64,000 nt of DNA from Paenibacillus sp. W2I17 (GCF_030815985.1 NZ_JAUSXM010000001.1:4836001-4900000), one strand, 5' to 3'; counted from the stretch's first letter, positions 26,906 through 35,220 are shown. Translations and numbers: made by a program. The notes: generated from the letters alone by a model not told the origin.

Positions 26906-27014
26906 AAAAAGCCTGTTATGCCTCGGAGGACTGCGCATATACATACGCATCCCTTGCTCCGAGATTGCAAAACAGGCTTCATTGCCGTTTCAACCAGCTA
27001 CGCCGTTGTAACTG
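26906..27014 (-). ncRNA. ANTAR-type antitermination leader of nirB (two hexaloop hairpins plus terminator)
   Basis: On the minus strand the nirB leader has three parts. P1 (27014-26995) is stem CAGTTAC, loop AACGGC, stem GTAGCTG. P2 (26990-26970) is stem core GGC, loop AATGAA, GCC, with AAAC/GTTT extension across a bulge. The terminator (26978-26911) has arms starting GCCTGTT and ending AACAGGC with CTCGGAG/CTCCGAG inside, followed by TTTTT (26910-26906). Both hexaloops have A at position 1 and G at 4, the established recognition rule for ANTAR proteins. P2 uses the 5' arm of the terminator, so the two structures exclude each other. Confidence 0.85.
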
Positions 27015-27047
27015 TGATCGATTCAAATATGGAGTTGTTATGGCTTA

Positions 27048-27087
27048 ACTATAAAAGATTGATCTACCCATGTCAAGATAGTTAACA
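27048..27087 (-). promoter_or_regulatory. nirB sigma-A promoter overlapped by a GlnR/TnrA-type box
   Basis: On the minus strand TTGACA (27076-27071), 17-bp spacer, TATAGT (27053-27048). The palindrome TGTCAAGATAGTTAACA (27071-27087) fits TGTNA-N7-TNACA of GlnR/TnrA nitrogen regulators and covers the -35. The predicted leader before nirB is about 195 nt. Confidence 0.75.
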
Positions 27088-27109
27088 TAAAAAAGTATTT
27101 GAAATTTAA

Positions 27110-27126
27110 AGTTAATTATGTTTACA
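27110..27126. promoter_or_regulatory. Second, imperfect GlnR/TnrA-type box
   Basis: AGTTAATTATGTTTACA matches TGTNA-N7-TNACA on all but one outer base. Its centre is 39 bp upstream of the centre of the first box, almost four helical turns, so paired binding is plausible. The rest of 27127-27435 shows no other feature that I can support. Confidence 0.45.
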
Positions 27127-27435
27127 TGAGTTTATTGGAATATCGAATGGACGACGAAGTTTTACGGGTATATCTTCTTAGTTTGAAGGATTTAGATAAA
27201 GTTAGCACGCTGGATACGATAAATACTGTAGAAAAGGTGCCATGTATAGTGTTTTACCCTTTTTTTATTGCAACATGATGAGACATGAAAAGATCATTCT
27301 AATGTTGAAAATAAGACGCATAATCGTCACTGCTTAATTTTGTTAGGTAATGTAACATGTTTATTGCTTTCATGTATTAACGTCTTAAATATTGTGGACT
27401 CTGATTATACGCAATAAGGGAGGGATTGATCCATC

Positions 27436-28029
27436 ATGCGATCTTTATTGGTCATCCGTGTTCAACCAACGATAGCTGCCTCATCCGATGCAATCCCTCT
27501 GACACCGGAGAGGCTGCTGGGAGCAAACGGGTACCATGTACAGGTGGCGGGCAGTGAAGCGGAAGCGGTGAAGCTAGCTCGTGCGGCCGAAGCGTCCATT
27601 TTGCATCTGTCGCTGACTGATGTGGAGTACTGGGTGAACTGCCTGGGAAAGGGGAAGTCGGATTCGCCGCTGCTTTGGTGGTGCGCGCCAGATACAGCCT
27701 CTTCCTCCGCAGAATCCTGCGAGGTCGAAACCTCATTTGATGGAATACTTACACCATCCATGACCGGGCCCGAGATTCACTGGACTCTTCACTTTGCAGC
27801 CCGGCGCTACATGGAACGCAAACAGTGGGAGCAGGAACGGAAGCAGCTGCAATCCAGGCTGGAAGATCGGAAGTGGATTGATATGGCGAAGGCTATCCTT
27901 AGTGATCTGAAGCAGATCTCCGAGGCCGAAGCCTACGACCTGTTACGCAAGAAAGCGATGGATGAACGCAAACGGATGGTTGATGTAGCTACAGCGATTG
28001 TGAAGGCACATCAACTGCTCCAGTCTTAA
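27436..28029 (+). CDS. ANTAR-domain transcription antiterminator with pseudo-receiver domain
   Basis: 197 residues. The C-terminus (about 130-195) is an ANTAR RNA-binding domain: RLEDRKWIDMAKAILSDLKQ, ISEAEAYDLLRKKAMDERKR, MVDVATAIVKAH, with the typical spaced Ala/Arg residues. The N-terminal part (1-115) has a receiver-like length and pattern, but no phospho-acceptor Asp motif is visible, so it may sense ligand or partner instead. A coiled-coil linker joins them (RRYMERKQWEQERKQLQ). AGGGAGG lies upstream of the ATG. It is divergent from nirB, whose leader holds the matching dual-hexaloop RNA, so it is probably the nitrate/nitrite-linked antiterminator of that operon, as NasR or NasT are elsewhere. 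Confidence 0.9.
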   Translation: MRSLLVIRVQPTIAASSDAIPLTPERLLGANGYHVQVAGSEAEAVKLARAAEASILHLSLTDVEYWVNCLGKGKSDSPLLWWCAPDTASSSAESCEVETSFDGILTPSMTGPEIHWTLHFAARRYMERKQWEQERKQLQSRLEDRKWIDMAKAILSDLKQISEAEAYDLLRKKAMDERKRMVDVATAIVKAHQLLQS

Positions 28030-28047
28030 TCGGAAGGAGGGTTCTGC

Positions 28048-29124
28048 ATGGATATGTCTCAAATACTCCGAGAGGTCGGACGTGGGAAACGAGGCTCGCG
28101 TGATCTGAATTATACAGAGGCACTGACCGTAGCAGAGAAAATCCTGAAACAGGAGGTCTCCCCTGCCCAGACGGCTGCGTTTCTTATGGCTGAACGTATG
28201 AAAATGGAAAACGTCGAGGAACTGGAAGCTTTTGTTCATGCTTGTCGTAACAGTGCGGAACGTTTCTCGGTATTTCAGGACGGTTTGGACTGTGCCGGTC
28301 CTTATGATGGACGGACAAAGTCGTTCATGGCCACGTTTCCGGTTGCATTTGTACTCGCGGCGGCCGGGTTGCCGGTGACTTTGCACGGGAGTGATCCTTT
28401 ACCACCCAAGTGGGGCGTCACGTTGTCGGTACTTTTGAAGGAAGTGGGTATTGATACACACAAGATGGATCGGGAAGATGCCCGGAGCGCTGCATTGCGT
28501 TCGGGTGTCATGTACGTGTCCTCCGAGGATTGGTGCGCACCCCTTCGTAAGCTTCGTCCGTTACGGGAAGAGTTGGGTTTTCGAACGGTGTTTAACACAG
28601 CAGAGAAACTGATTGATTATAACCATTCACCGTATTTGGTGTTTGGTGTGTTTCATAATACCTTCCTGGATCGGATTGCGAAGTTGCTCACCCGGTTTAA
28701 CTATCGTCGTGCTTATGTTGTACAGGGAATGGAAGGTTCTGAGGATCTGTATATTGATCGGCCAACCCGCGTATACGTCGTGGAAGACGGCGATATGAAG
28801 CTGGAATTGGTTGATCCTGCAGCCTATGAACTGGATATGCCCGTGCCGGAGCTGGTCTGGACGGCTGCGAAGCAGCTTGAAGTGGCGGAAAGCGTGTTAA
28901 GCGGTGATGGTCATATTGCTTTTGTGAATCAGGTCTTGTTAAATGGAGGTTTCCGCTTGTATGCGGCGGGGCGTGTCAATTCCATCGAAGAGGGCATATA
29001 CACTTGTCAGGGGTTGCTGGAGAGTGGGGCAGCGTATCGCATCTATCAGCAGTGGTGTGTCTCCATGGGTGGTGAACTGCCGGATAGCAGAGCGGTGTCC
29101 ATCTATCCGGCATCGACCAGATAA
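28048..29124 (+). CDS. Anthranilate phosphoribosyltransferase-like protein (TrpD2/YbiB type)
   Basis: 358 residues with the TrpD fold: N-terminal helical domain (LNYTEALTVAEKILKQEVSP, AQTAAFLMAERMK) and alpha/beta domain. The PRPP-binding GTGGD loop of TrpD is replaced by CAGPYDGRTKSF, and the later KHGNR-type segment by LHGSDPLPPKWG, so normal TrpD catalysis is unlikely. E. coli TrpD2 (YbiB) is a nucleic-acid-binding relative. It starts 18 bp after the ANTAR gene with GGAAGGAGGG, so it is in one operon with it. This suggests a link to nitrogen regulation or RNA binding, but the function is unknown. Confidence 0.8.
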   Translation: MDMSQILREVGRGKRGSRDLNYTEALTVAEKILKQEVSPAQTAAFLMAERMKMENVEELEAFVHACRNSAERFSVFQDGLDCAGPYDGRTKSFMATFPVAFVLAAAGLPVTLHGSDPLPPKWGVTLSVLLKEVGIDTHKMDREDARSAALRSGVMYVSSEDWCAPLRKLRPLREELGFRTVFNTAEKLIDYNHSPYLVFGVFHNTFLDRIAKLLTRFNYRRAYVVQGMEGSEDLYIDRPTRVYVVEDGDMKLELVDPAAYELDMPVPELVWTAAKQLEVAESVLSGDGHIAFVNQVLLNGGFRLYAAGRVNSIEEGIYTCQGLLESGAAYRIYQQWCVSMGGELPDSRAVSIYPASTR

Positions 29125-29165
29125 TGTAATGCTGGTGTTCAATCTTGTTATGGTTTAGCGTGTTT

Positions 29166-29714
29166 TTATTCCCAAGGATAAGTAACGGTCAGGAAGTCAG
29201 CGAATTTCTTGCTCTCTTCCCGCCGTTGTTTCCGCATGGCCGCCCGATCCGGAGCGGTCTCGTATAGTTTCTTCTCTTCTTCCGTCTCCGGGATAATGCG
29301 GGGTACGATCAGTTTGCGATTATTTTCGTCCAAGGCCACAAAGGTCAGAAATGCAGTCGCTGCAATTTTCTTCTCTCCGGTCTTCAGATCCTCTCGAATC
29401 ACTTTCACAAAAATCTCCATGGAACTGCGTCCTGTCCAGGACGCGAACGATTCAAGCGTAACAGAATCCGTTGGGTTAATCGGATACAGGAAATCGACAG
29501 AGTCGGTTGAAGCCGTTACGGTATTGACCCGGCATAGCTTGGAAGCTGCGATGGATGCAATATCATCGATGTAGGACATCAGCTTGCCGCCGAATAACGT
29601 ATTATGATTGTTGACATCGGTTGGGAACACCCGTGCCGTCTTGAAACAACGTGTTTCGCGTACATATTTTTTCTCCACCTGATCCATCTCCGTTGGTTTC
29701 GGTATCTCTCTCAT
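29166..29714 (-). CDS. Acyl-CoA thioesterase, hotdog fold (YkhA-like)
   Basis: 182 residues. Hydrolyses acyl-CoA thioesters. A BFIT/YciA-like hotdog: VFPTDVNNHNTLFGGKLMSYIDDIASIAASK contains the N-H-x-x-x-x-G-G active-site pattern with the Asp on the following helix, and TASTDSVDFLYPINPTDSV is the second conserved strand. The C-terminus has a basic/acidic helical extension (MRKQRREESKKFAD). GGAGGAAAAAAC precedes the ATG. Physiological acyl substrate unknown. Confidence 0.88.
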   Translation of the reverse strand: MREIPKPTEMDQVEKKYVRETRCFKTARVFPTDVNNHNTLFGGKLMSYIDDIASIAASKLCRVNTVTASTDSVDFLYPINPTDSVTLESFASWTGRSSMEIFVKVIREDLKTGEKKIAATAFLTFVALDENNRKLIVPRIIPETEEEKKLYETAPDRAAMRKQRREESKKFADFLTVTYPWE

Positions 29715-29839
29715 GTTTTTTCCTCCTTACAGTATGGCTGCTGTGACATTTCATTTCAGGTGTTGCAGGGTCTTTTTTTATCTGTTATCCCTAGTATAGG
29801 TGTCGGTCAGATACATATTCAAATGAAGTTAGACTGCAA

Positions 29840-29877
29840 AAAAACCGCCAGGCGCGGACCGGCGCGCTGGCGGTTTA
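29840..29877. terminator. Bidirectional terminator after the acetate transporter gene
   Basis: GC-rich hairpin, AAACCGCCAGGCGCG side against CGCGCTGGCGGTTT with one bulge, A-run on the left. It suits transcripts from the right (minus strand acetate transporter gene). Confidence 0.7.
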
Positions 29878-29887
29878 CTGCTGTATA

Positions 29888-30511
29888 TTAAGCCTTGGGC
29901 TTGAAAATGCCGGACGGTTTGCCGATTGGCAAGAACGCATAACCGAAGTGAGCGTTCAGTACCGAAGCACCTGTACCATACAGGGACACAATTCCGATAG
30001 CCAGTTCAGCGTATGCTGCAATGGTGTGGAAAATGTGAGGAGCTACACCGAAAGCATCAAAGGTCAAGCCAAGGAACAGGAAGTCAATCAGAATGAAGAT
30101 GATAAGCAATACTTTATTCGCTTCAATAGCACCGATCGTCATGAACAGGGTGAATACAAGGTATCCGGCAAAAGCAAATCCGAGCTGCTTGCCATCGGTC
30201 TGTTCAGCAAGAGTGGAGCCAAATACGCCCATTTTAATCATCCAGTTGGCAGCCATAGCGAACCAGAAGAATGCGTACGCGCCAAAAGCCGTTGTGCCAA
30301 AGGTGTTGTTACGTTTGGAATCTTGAATACATGCGAATAGCTGGGCAAAGGCACCCAGGAAGATCGCCCAAGGAATAGCGTAGCTAAGTCCTTCTGTAAT
30401 GCCAAGCTTTTGGGAAGAAGCGACCAGGGTTACGATAGCCAACCCAAATAATCCCATTGCGCTGGGATCGGCGTTAACAATTTTGACTTTAGTCTGTGAA
30501 TCGGTCTGCAT
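29888..30511 (-). CDS. satP: Acetate uptake transporter (SatP/YaaH, GPR1/FUN34 family)
   Basis: 207 residues, six membrane helices. The family-defining N-terminal motif NPAPLGL appears as ADPSAMGLFGLAIVT, and later GIGAFAQLFAC-like (FLGAFAQLFACIQDSKRNNTFGTTAFGAYAFFW) matches the second GPR1 signature. Carries acetate or succinate with protons. The start has GGAGG upstream. Its 5' region (30512-30946) is long and shared with the divergent Spo0E-like gene. Confidence 0.9.
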   Translation of the reverse strand: MQTDSQTKVKIVNADPSAMGLFGLAIVTLVASSQKLGITEGLSYAIPWAIFLGAFAQLFACIQDSKRNNTFGTTAFGAYAFFWFAMAANWMIKMGVFGSTLAEQTDGKQLGFAFAGYLVFTLFMTIGAIEANKVLLIIFILIDFLFLGLTFDAFGVAPHIFHTIAAYAELAIGIVSLYGTGASVLNAHFGYAFLPIGKPSGIFKPKA

Positions 30512-30814
30512 GGTGATGATAAGCCTCCAATAATATCAAATCAGGATCAATGGCCGTCGTTGGCCGTCCTCTAAATTACATCATTTGTATCCGCCGGGTC
30601 CGGACACACACATCGCCCTATTGTACCTGAATGACCCCATTATGGAAAGGGATTTTATTACCTTTTGAACCAATAGACTTTTTGTTTTTTCAATATACAC
30701 ATTTACGACACAATCCGTTCTGGCGGTGAATGATGAGGCCAGACGCTAGAAGCCAACCCTCGTTATTACCACTAAAATTGCGTCATATCAGCCATTTTCG
30801 GATAAGCTCTTGTG

Positions 30815-30834
30815 TGATAAAATAATCTTTATCA
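30815..30834. promoter_or_regulatory. Inverted repeat in the 435-bp gap between satP and the Spo0E-like gene
   Basis: TGATAAA-N6-TTTATCA, a 20-bp palindromic site. The gap 30512-30946 otherwise holds only AT-rich promoter-like sequence and no coding signal that I can support. Binding protein unknown. Confidence 0.35.
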
Positions 30835-30946
30835 AAATTTGGAGAAGAATACAAAACATCCTTGTCTCCTATGCCATATGTTAATCCAACTATAGATTGA
30901 CAGGAAAAACTAAAATGGTTCACAGAATAAGGAGGTATCAGGGGTC

Positions 30947-31123
30947 ATGGTTATGAGTTTGGATTTGAAAAATAAAATAGAGAAGGCCAGACATAACCTT
31001 CATATGCTGGTAGAGCATAACAAGGGTGGTCTTGGGCATCCCGATGTAATTCGGCAGTCTATGGCATTGGACGAATTGATTAATGAGTATAACCGAATTA
31101 GCCGAAACCATTCACGGGCCTAA
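30947..31123 (+). CDS. Spo0E-family aspartyl-phosphate phosphatase
   Basis: 58 residues, beginning MVMSLDLKNKIEKARHNLHM. Two helices joined by a short loop; the second contains SMALDELINEY, the S-x-x-L-D-x-L-I signature of Spo0E/YnzD/YisI peptides that dephosphorylate Spo0A~P. GGAGG is 11 nt before the first ATG and GGGG just before the second (30953), so either start is possible. It supports a spore-forming host. It is followed by a very strong hairpin. Confidence 0.85.
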   Translation: MVMSLDLKNKIEKARHNLHMLVEHNKGGLGHPDVIRQSMALDELINEYNRISRNHSRA

Positions 31124-31187
31124 ACCCAAAGCGATTTAATTTTATACACGGAACAAATCACATAGATTGTAAAGCTTGATCGTACAG

Positions 31188-31263
31188 ACGGGCATGAATA
31201 TAGCCGGTATGGACAGCCTCAGTTGAAGAGGCGGTATCCTACCGGCGTAATATTCATGCCCGT
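31188..31263. terminator. Very long hairpin terminator
   Basis: Outer perfect 14-bp stem (ACGGGCATGAATAT with ATATTCATGCCCGT), inner stems CCGGTA/TACCGG and GCCTC/GAGGC, 76 bp in all, followed on the plus strand by TTGTTTTTG. It ends the Spo0E-like gene and sits before the convergent response regulator stop. Confidence 0.8.
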
Positions 31264-31295
31264 TTGTTTTTGCATCGTATCCATCATGCATCTGT

Positions 31296-32234
31296 TTAAT
31301 GCAGCAATCGTTTGGCTTCCAAATATAGGACCTGCACAAACTTTTTTGTATTAATGCGTGTCTGGGACAAGGAAGGCTCCACATTGTTTTGCAGTTCCAG
31401 CATTTTTTTGCGGATTTCGGTGAAATCGAAAAATTTGGATGCATAGTTCTCGAACTTTGGATGTGTATAATCTGTTAATCCCAGAGAAACCACATGGCTC
31501 AGAGTCTGGAAGATGGCCCTGCGAACACGTTGTTCCGATGCCTTGATCTCCTTGTTCACCTCTGCGAGAGAGGCGTCTTCTCCCAGTTTACGTATCGCTA
31601 CATTCTGGAAGATGTCTTTGAGGGATGGGAACGTATAGGGGGACAGCTTATGTTCATCTGTCTCTACCTGCTCCAGATATTCCAGCATGTCCAGCAGATC
31701 CCTGCTGCCCGCTTCGCCGATCATGCCCATCTCGGACAGCAGGAAATGTCCTGCTGTAGTAATCGTTTTGTCCGGAACAGGAGCAGCAGTACGTTCGGTA
31801 GAATTCAAACCGGACAATCCCTGCAATGTCCGCTGAATATCTGCGATGGACTGCTGCATCCGAAGCCTTTCGCTCACCAGCCGCAGAACAGATAGAATTT
31901 CCAATCGGTTAATCGGCTTCGTAATATAATATTCAATGCCTAGTGAATAGGCTTCTCCGATCATATTTTTCGACTCGATCTGGGAGATCATGACGATCTT
32001 GCCCTCGAACCTTCCTTCAAGCGCCCGCACAGTCTGGATCCCGTCTCGTTGTGGCATCAGCAGATCAATCAGCAGGATATCCACCTTATGCAGTTCCAAC
32101 ACTTCCGCGTGAATATGTGCTCCGTCCTCAGCTTCCCCGGCAATATCGCCAAGGCCTTCATCCTCAATAATATCCATCAACATGGAACGAACGCCAGGAT
32201 CATCATCCACGATAAAATAACGCATGTCAGTCAT
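31296..32234 (-). CDS. glnL: GlnL-type (YcbB) response regulator
   Basis: 312 residues. The receiver domain (about 1-120) has YFIVDDDPGV, the phospho-acceptor Asp in LLIDLLMPQRDG, and Lys in YYITKPINRLEIL. The C-terminal half (about 165-312, HFLLSEMGMIGEAGSRDLLD, then HVVSLGLTDYTHPKFENYASKFFDF) matches the YcbB DNA-binding domain of B. subtilis GlnL. GlnL with kinase GlnK senses glutamine and activates glsA-glnT. Here the divergent neighbour is an AGCS symporter, like GlnT, but no GlnK kinase is adjacent, so this is an orphan regulator in the window. Confidence 0.87.
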   Translation of the reverse strand: MTDMRYFIVDDDPGVRSMLMDIIEDEGLGDIAGEAEDGAHIHAEVLELHKVDILLIDLLMPQRDGIQTVRALEGRFEGKIVMISQIESKNMIGEAYSLGIEYYITKPINRLEILSVLRLVSERLRMQQSIADIQRTLQGLSGLNSTERTAAPVPDKTITTAGHFLLSEMGMIGEAGSRDLLDMLEYLEQVETDEHKLSPYTFPSLKDIFQNVAIRKLGEDASLAEVNKEIKASEQRVRRAIFQTLSHVVSLGLTDYTHPKFENYASKFFDFTEIRKKMLELQNNVEPSLSQTRINTKKFVQVLYLEAKRLLH

Positions 32235-32335
32235 TCCCTTTCTCTGCGAATGGTGTGATTGATAAATCTATGGTAAAGGCGGTTAACTCCGCCATGAACT
32301 CTCGTTCCAGTGTAATCGTTCCTTTCCTTCTTGCA

Positions 32336-32361
32336 TAGAACCTGACATGTCAGGTTCTATG
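32336..32361. promoter_or_regulatory. 26-bp perfect palindrome between glnL and the AGCS gene
   Basis: Arms ATAGAACCTGACA and TGTCAGGTTCTAT with no spacer. It lies in the 320-bp divergent region and is not followed by a T-run, so it reads as an operator rather than a terminator. The GlnL-type regulator is one candidate binder. The rest of 32235-32554 shows nothing else that I can support. Confidence 0.5.
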
Positions 32362-32554
32362 ACAATGATTGGGCGATCAAAGCCCATTTTTAAAATAAAT
32401 GTATAGATTGCATGTAGGTATTTGTCGATTTCCGTAGATGCCCTTGTAGTATAAGTAACATCCCGAAGTCTGGGGCTAGTGTTGTGCAGAATGGTACAAA
32501 CTTTTCGCGTAACCATCTCTGTGCTTGAAATACACCATAAAAAGGGGCATACCG

Positions 32555-33991
32555 ATGGAGCAAACAATACAAGATATTGTCGTCATTTTCAATGATTTTC
32601 TATGGTCCAAAGTGTTAATTATATTATTGGTAGTATGTGGTATATACTTCACCACCAAGACCCGATTCATGCAATTCCGTATGATTGGAGATATGGTGAA
32701 GGTGCTTCTAGAGCCAAAAAGCAAGGAACCAGGCAAAATTTCACCTTTTCAGGCGTTCTGTATTAGTATGGCGGCCCGTGTAGGTACAGGGAATATTACC
32801 GGTATCGCACTGGCTATCGCACTGGGTGGACCTGGTGCTATATTCTGGATGTGGATCATTGCAATTATCGGGTCAGCCTCCAGTTTTGTGGAGAGTACGT
32901 TGGCTCAGATCTATAAAGTGAAGGATAAGGGCGGATTCCGCGGGGGTCCGGCGTATTATATGGAACGTGGGTTGGGCAAACGCTGGATGGGGATTCTATT
33001 TGCCATTCTCATTACGCTTTCATTCGGTTTGGTCTTTAATGCGGTGCAGTCTAACACGATTACCGTTGCATTTGAGAACTCATTTGGCACGGATCGGTTA
33101 ACGGTGGGTATCATTATGGCTGTGATATTTGCAGGAATTATCATGGGCGGTGTCAAACGGATTGCAAAAGCATCGGAATACATCGTTGTTGTACTGGCCG
33201 TATTGTACATTGGGGTGGCAGCTTTTGTGGTGCTGGCGAACATAACCCAGCTTCCGGCCATGATTGCGTTGATTGTCAAAAATGCCTTTGGCATCGAACA
33301 GGTTGCTGGCGGAACGTTGGGTGCTGCACTAATGAACGGTGTGAAACGCGGATTGTTCTCCAATGAGGCGGGCATGGGTAGCGCCCCGAATGCTGCTGCA
33401 ACGGCGGATACAACACATCCGGTGAAACAGGGACTTATTCAGGCGTTTGGCGTGCTGACAGATACGTTAGTGATATGTACAAGCACTGCCATGATTATTT
33501 TGCTATCCGGGGTATACAAAGGTTCCAATCTGGGTGGCATTGAATTAACTCAGGCTGCATTAAGTGTACATATTGGTTCATGGGCATCGGGATTCCTGGC
33601 GGTTATGGTGTTCCTATTTGCCTTCAGTACACTAATCGGAAATTATTACTATGGAGAAACCAACATTGAGTTTATCAAATCCAACAAAGTTTGGCTGTGG
33701 GTATACCGCATTTGCGTTATCGCGATGGTGGTGTTTGGTGCGGTAGCCAAAGTGCAGCTTGTATGGGATTTGGCTGACCTGTTCATGGGGCTCATGGTGG
33801 TGGTGAACCTGATTGCAATTCTGATGCTGTCCAAGGTGACTTTCGAAGCGTTGAAGGACTACAAAAAACAGAAGGCTGAAGGACGTGATCCCGTCTTTAC
33901 CCGGGACCGGATTCATATTCCGGGTGAAGTGGAATGCTGGCAGTCGGAAGAAGAAGTGATAGGAGATAAATCAATACATGTAGCCAATTAA
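32555..33991 (+). CDS. AGCS-family sodium:alanine/glutamine symporter
   Basis: 478 residues, about 11 membrane helices. Family signature: FCISMAARVGTGNITGIALAIALGGPGAIFWMW, and later GLFSNEAGMGSAPNAAATADTTHPVKQGL. Imports alanine, glycine or glutamine with sodium; the divergent GlnL-type regulator argues for glutamine (GlnT-like), but this is inference. AAGGGG 8 nt before the ATG at 32555 decides the start; an in-frame TTG at 32525 is not supported. Confidence 0.92.
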   Translation: MEQTIQDIVVIFNDFLWSKVLIILLVVCGIYFTTKTRFMQFRMIGDMVKVLLEPKSKEPGKISPFQAFCISMAARVGTGNITGIALAIALGGPGAIFWMWIIAIIGSASSFVESTLAQIYKVKDKGGFRGGPAYYMERGLGKRWMGILFAILITLSFGLVFNAVQSNTITVAFENSFGTDRLTVGIIMAVIFAGIIMGGVKRIAKASEYIVVVLAVLYIGVAAFVVLANITQLPAMIALIVKNAFGIEQVAGGTLGAALMNGVKRGLFSNEAGMGSAPNAAATADTTHPVKQGLIQAFGVLTDTLVICTSTAMIILLSGVYKGSNLGGIELTQAALSVHIGSWASGFLAVMVFLFAFSTLIGNYYYGETNIEFIKSNKVWLWVYRICVIAMVVFGAVAKVQLVWDLADLFMGLMVVVNLIAILMLSKVTFEALKDYKKQKAEGRDPVFTRDRIHIPGEVECWQSEEEVIGDKSIHVAN

Positions 33992-34033
33992 GATTTTATC
34001 TGAAGTAGTTGGTTATATAAAATGGGCACAACA

Positions 34034-34085
34034 AACAACAGGACTTGGATTATCCATCATGGGCAACCCGAGTCCTGTTTGTTGC
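34034..34085 (+). terminator. Intrinsic terminator of the AGCS gene
   Basis: Imperfect long stem (ACAAACAACAGGACTTGG side against CCGAGTCCTGTTTGTTG). The T-run is weak, but the position directly after the symporter stop is right. Confidence 0.6.
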
Positions 34086-34137
34086 ATATAAAATGTATCT
34101 TTGCACTAGCCAAAGTTCATCAAAAGATATGTTTTGA

Positions 34138-34977
34138 TTAGTTTTTAACGGAATAGCTGATCAGTTGTTCGGACAGAACTTTCATTCGCTCCCCTGTTTC
34201 ATTAAGCTGCTCTATCACATCCGTAAAGGAGGATACAAGCGTTGCTTGTTCCTGTGAAGAGGCTGCAATCTGGGAGACTTCAACTTCCATCTGTTTGATG
34301 ACCTGTTGTACATCTCTCAGACTGGTATCGATATCACTTGTAGCTTGTTTGGCATCCACAGAGAGTTTGCGTACTTCGGAAGCAACCACACCGAAGCCGG
34401 CACCGGCTTCACCAACACGAGCGGCTTCAATAGCGGCATTCAGGCCAAGCAAGTTGGTTTGCTCAGAGATTTCACGAATGAACCCGGCTACTTTGTTGAT
34501 TTGGGAAGAGTTCTGAACAGCAAGTCTTGTGTTCTGCAAGATCTGCTCACTAGTTGCTTGCAATTCTTGGGCATGAGCGGCGACATGCTGCACCATATCA
34601 ACGAGGTTACCATTGATGGTTTGATTTTCTTGTATAATATCCTCAAGTTGGTTCTGGTTAGATTGGTCGTAAGATACACAGAAAACAGCAACAACTTTCT
34701 GGTGATCATCAAAGATCGGAATGTTCAAAATATCCAGTTCGATACCATAAACGTCCTTGGAGAGAGTAGCGAGAGTAGCTTCTCTTCCATTTTTTAAGAT
34801 GGAAAAGTTTTGATATGATTCCAAGAGTGGCATTCCTTTTTCAAAACCAAGGTCAAACTTGTCGGTGGTAATAACCTCCAATACCTTTTCGTGATCATAT
34901 ACAGTTAAACTAGCTGGTTCTCTCAGGATCAGGCTGATATAAGGCATTACTTTAAGCAGGGCATCTACAACGTTCAT
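34138..34977 (-). CDS. Soluble methyl-accepting chemotaxis-type signalling protein
   Basis: 279 residues without membrane helices. The N-terminal sensor (1-115, [20 protein letters not shown]...[11 protein letters not shown]) is PAS-like. The signalling coiled coil (about 125-279) contains the receptor hairpin tip [38 protein letters not shown], which contacts CheA/CheW. The layout matches short cytoplasmic receptors such as B. subtilis YfmS. Start at ATG 34977 with AAAGGATGG upstream; an upstream TTG overlaps that site. The ligand is unknown. Confidence 0.88.
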   Translation of the reverse strand: MNVVDALLKVMPYISLILREPASLTVYDHEKVLEVITTDKFDLGFEKGMPLLESYQNFSILKNGREATLATLSKDVYGIELDILNIPIFDDHQKVVAVFCVSYDQSNQNQLEDIIQENQTINGNLVDMVQHVAAHAQELQATSEQILQNTRLAVQNSSQINKVAGFIREISEQTNLLGLNAAIEAARVGEAGAGFGVVASEVRKLSVDAKQATSDIDTSLRDVQQVIKQMEVEVSQIAASSQEQATLVSSFTDVIEQLNETGERMKVLSEQLISYSVKN

Positions 34978-35208
34978 GGAAGAGGACCATCCTTTCAATA
35001 TTTGAATGTATTATTTTTAACGATCTATGGAATGCTCTATCTTTCATCGGACGGAAATGGCTTTTCGTGAACGGCATTTTACATGAAAGAATGAACATTT
35101 TATGATTAAATTTTAAAATATTTCCCAGTTGAAATGATTTACTGGATATAAGTGTTAGTTGTAACTATTTTTATATCAAGATATTTGTACGAATGTATAT
35201 CAAATATG

Positions 35209-35220
35209 GGACATATGTCC
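35209..35220. promoter_or_regulatory. Palindrome upstream of the Crp-like gene
   Basis: GGACATATGTCC, a perfect 12-bp palindrome 37-48 bp before the Crp/Fnr-family start codon. It could be an autoregulatory operator. Confidence 0.3.

Noticed and set aside
26891..27085. 64-codon plus-strand frame upstream of nirB
   Set aside because: It coincides with the attenuator hairpins of the nirB leader and has no good ribosome binding site.
32283..32567. 94-codon minus-strand frame in the glnL-AGCS gap
   Set aside because: It spans the divergent promoter region and palindrome, overlaps the AGCS start and has no family resemblance.
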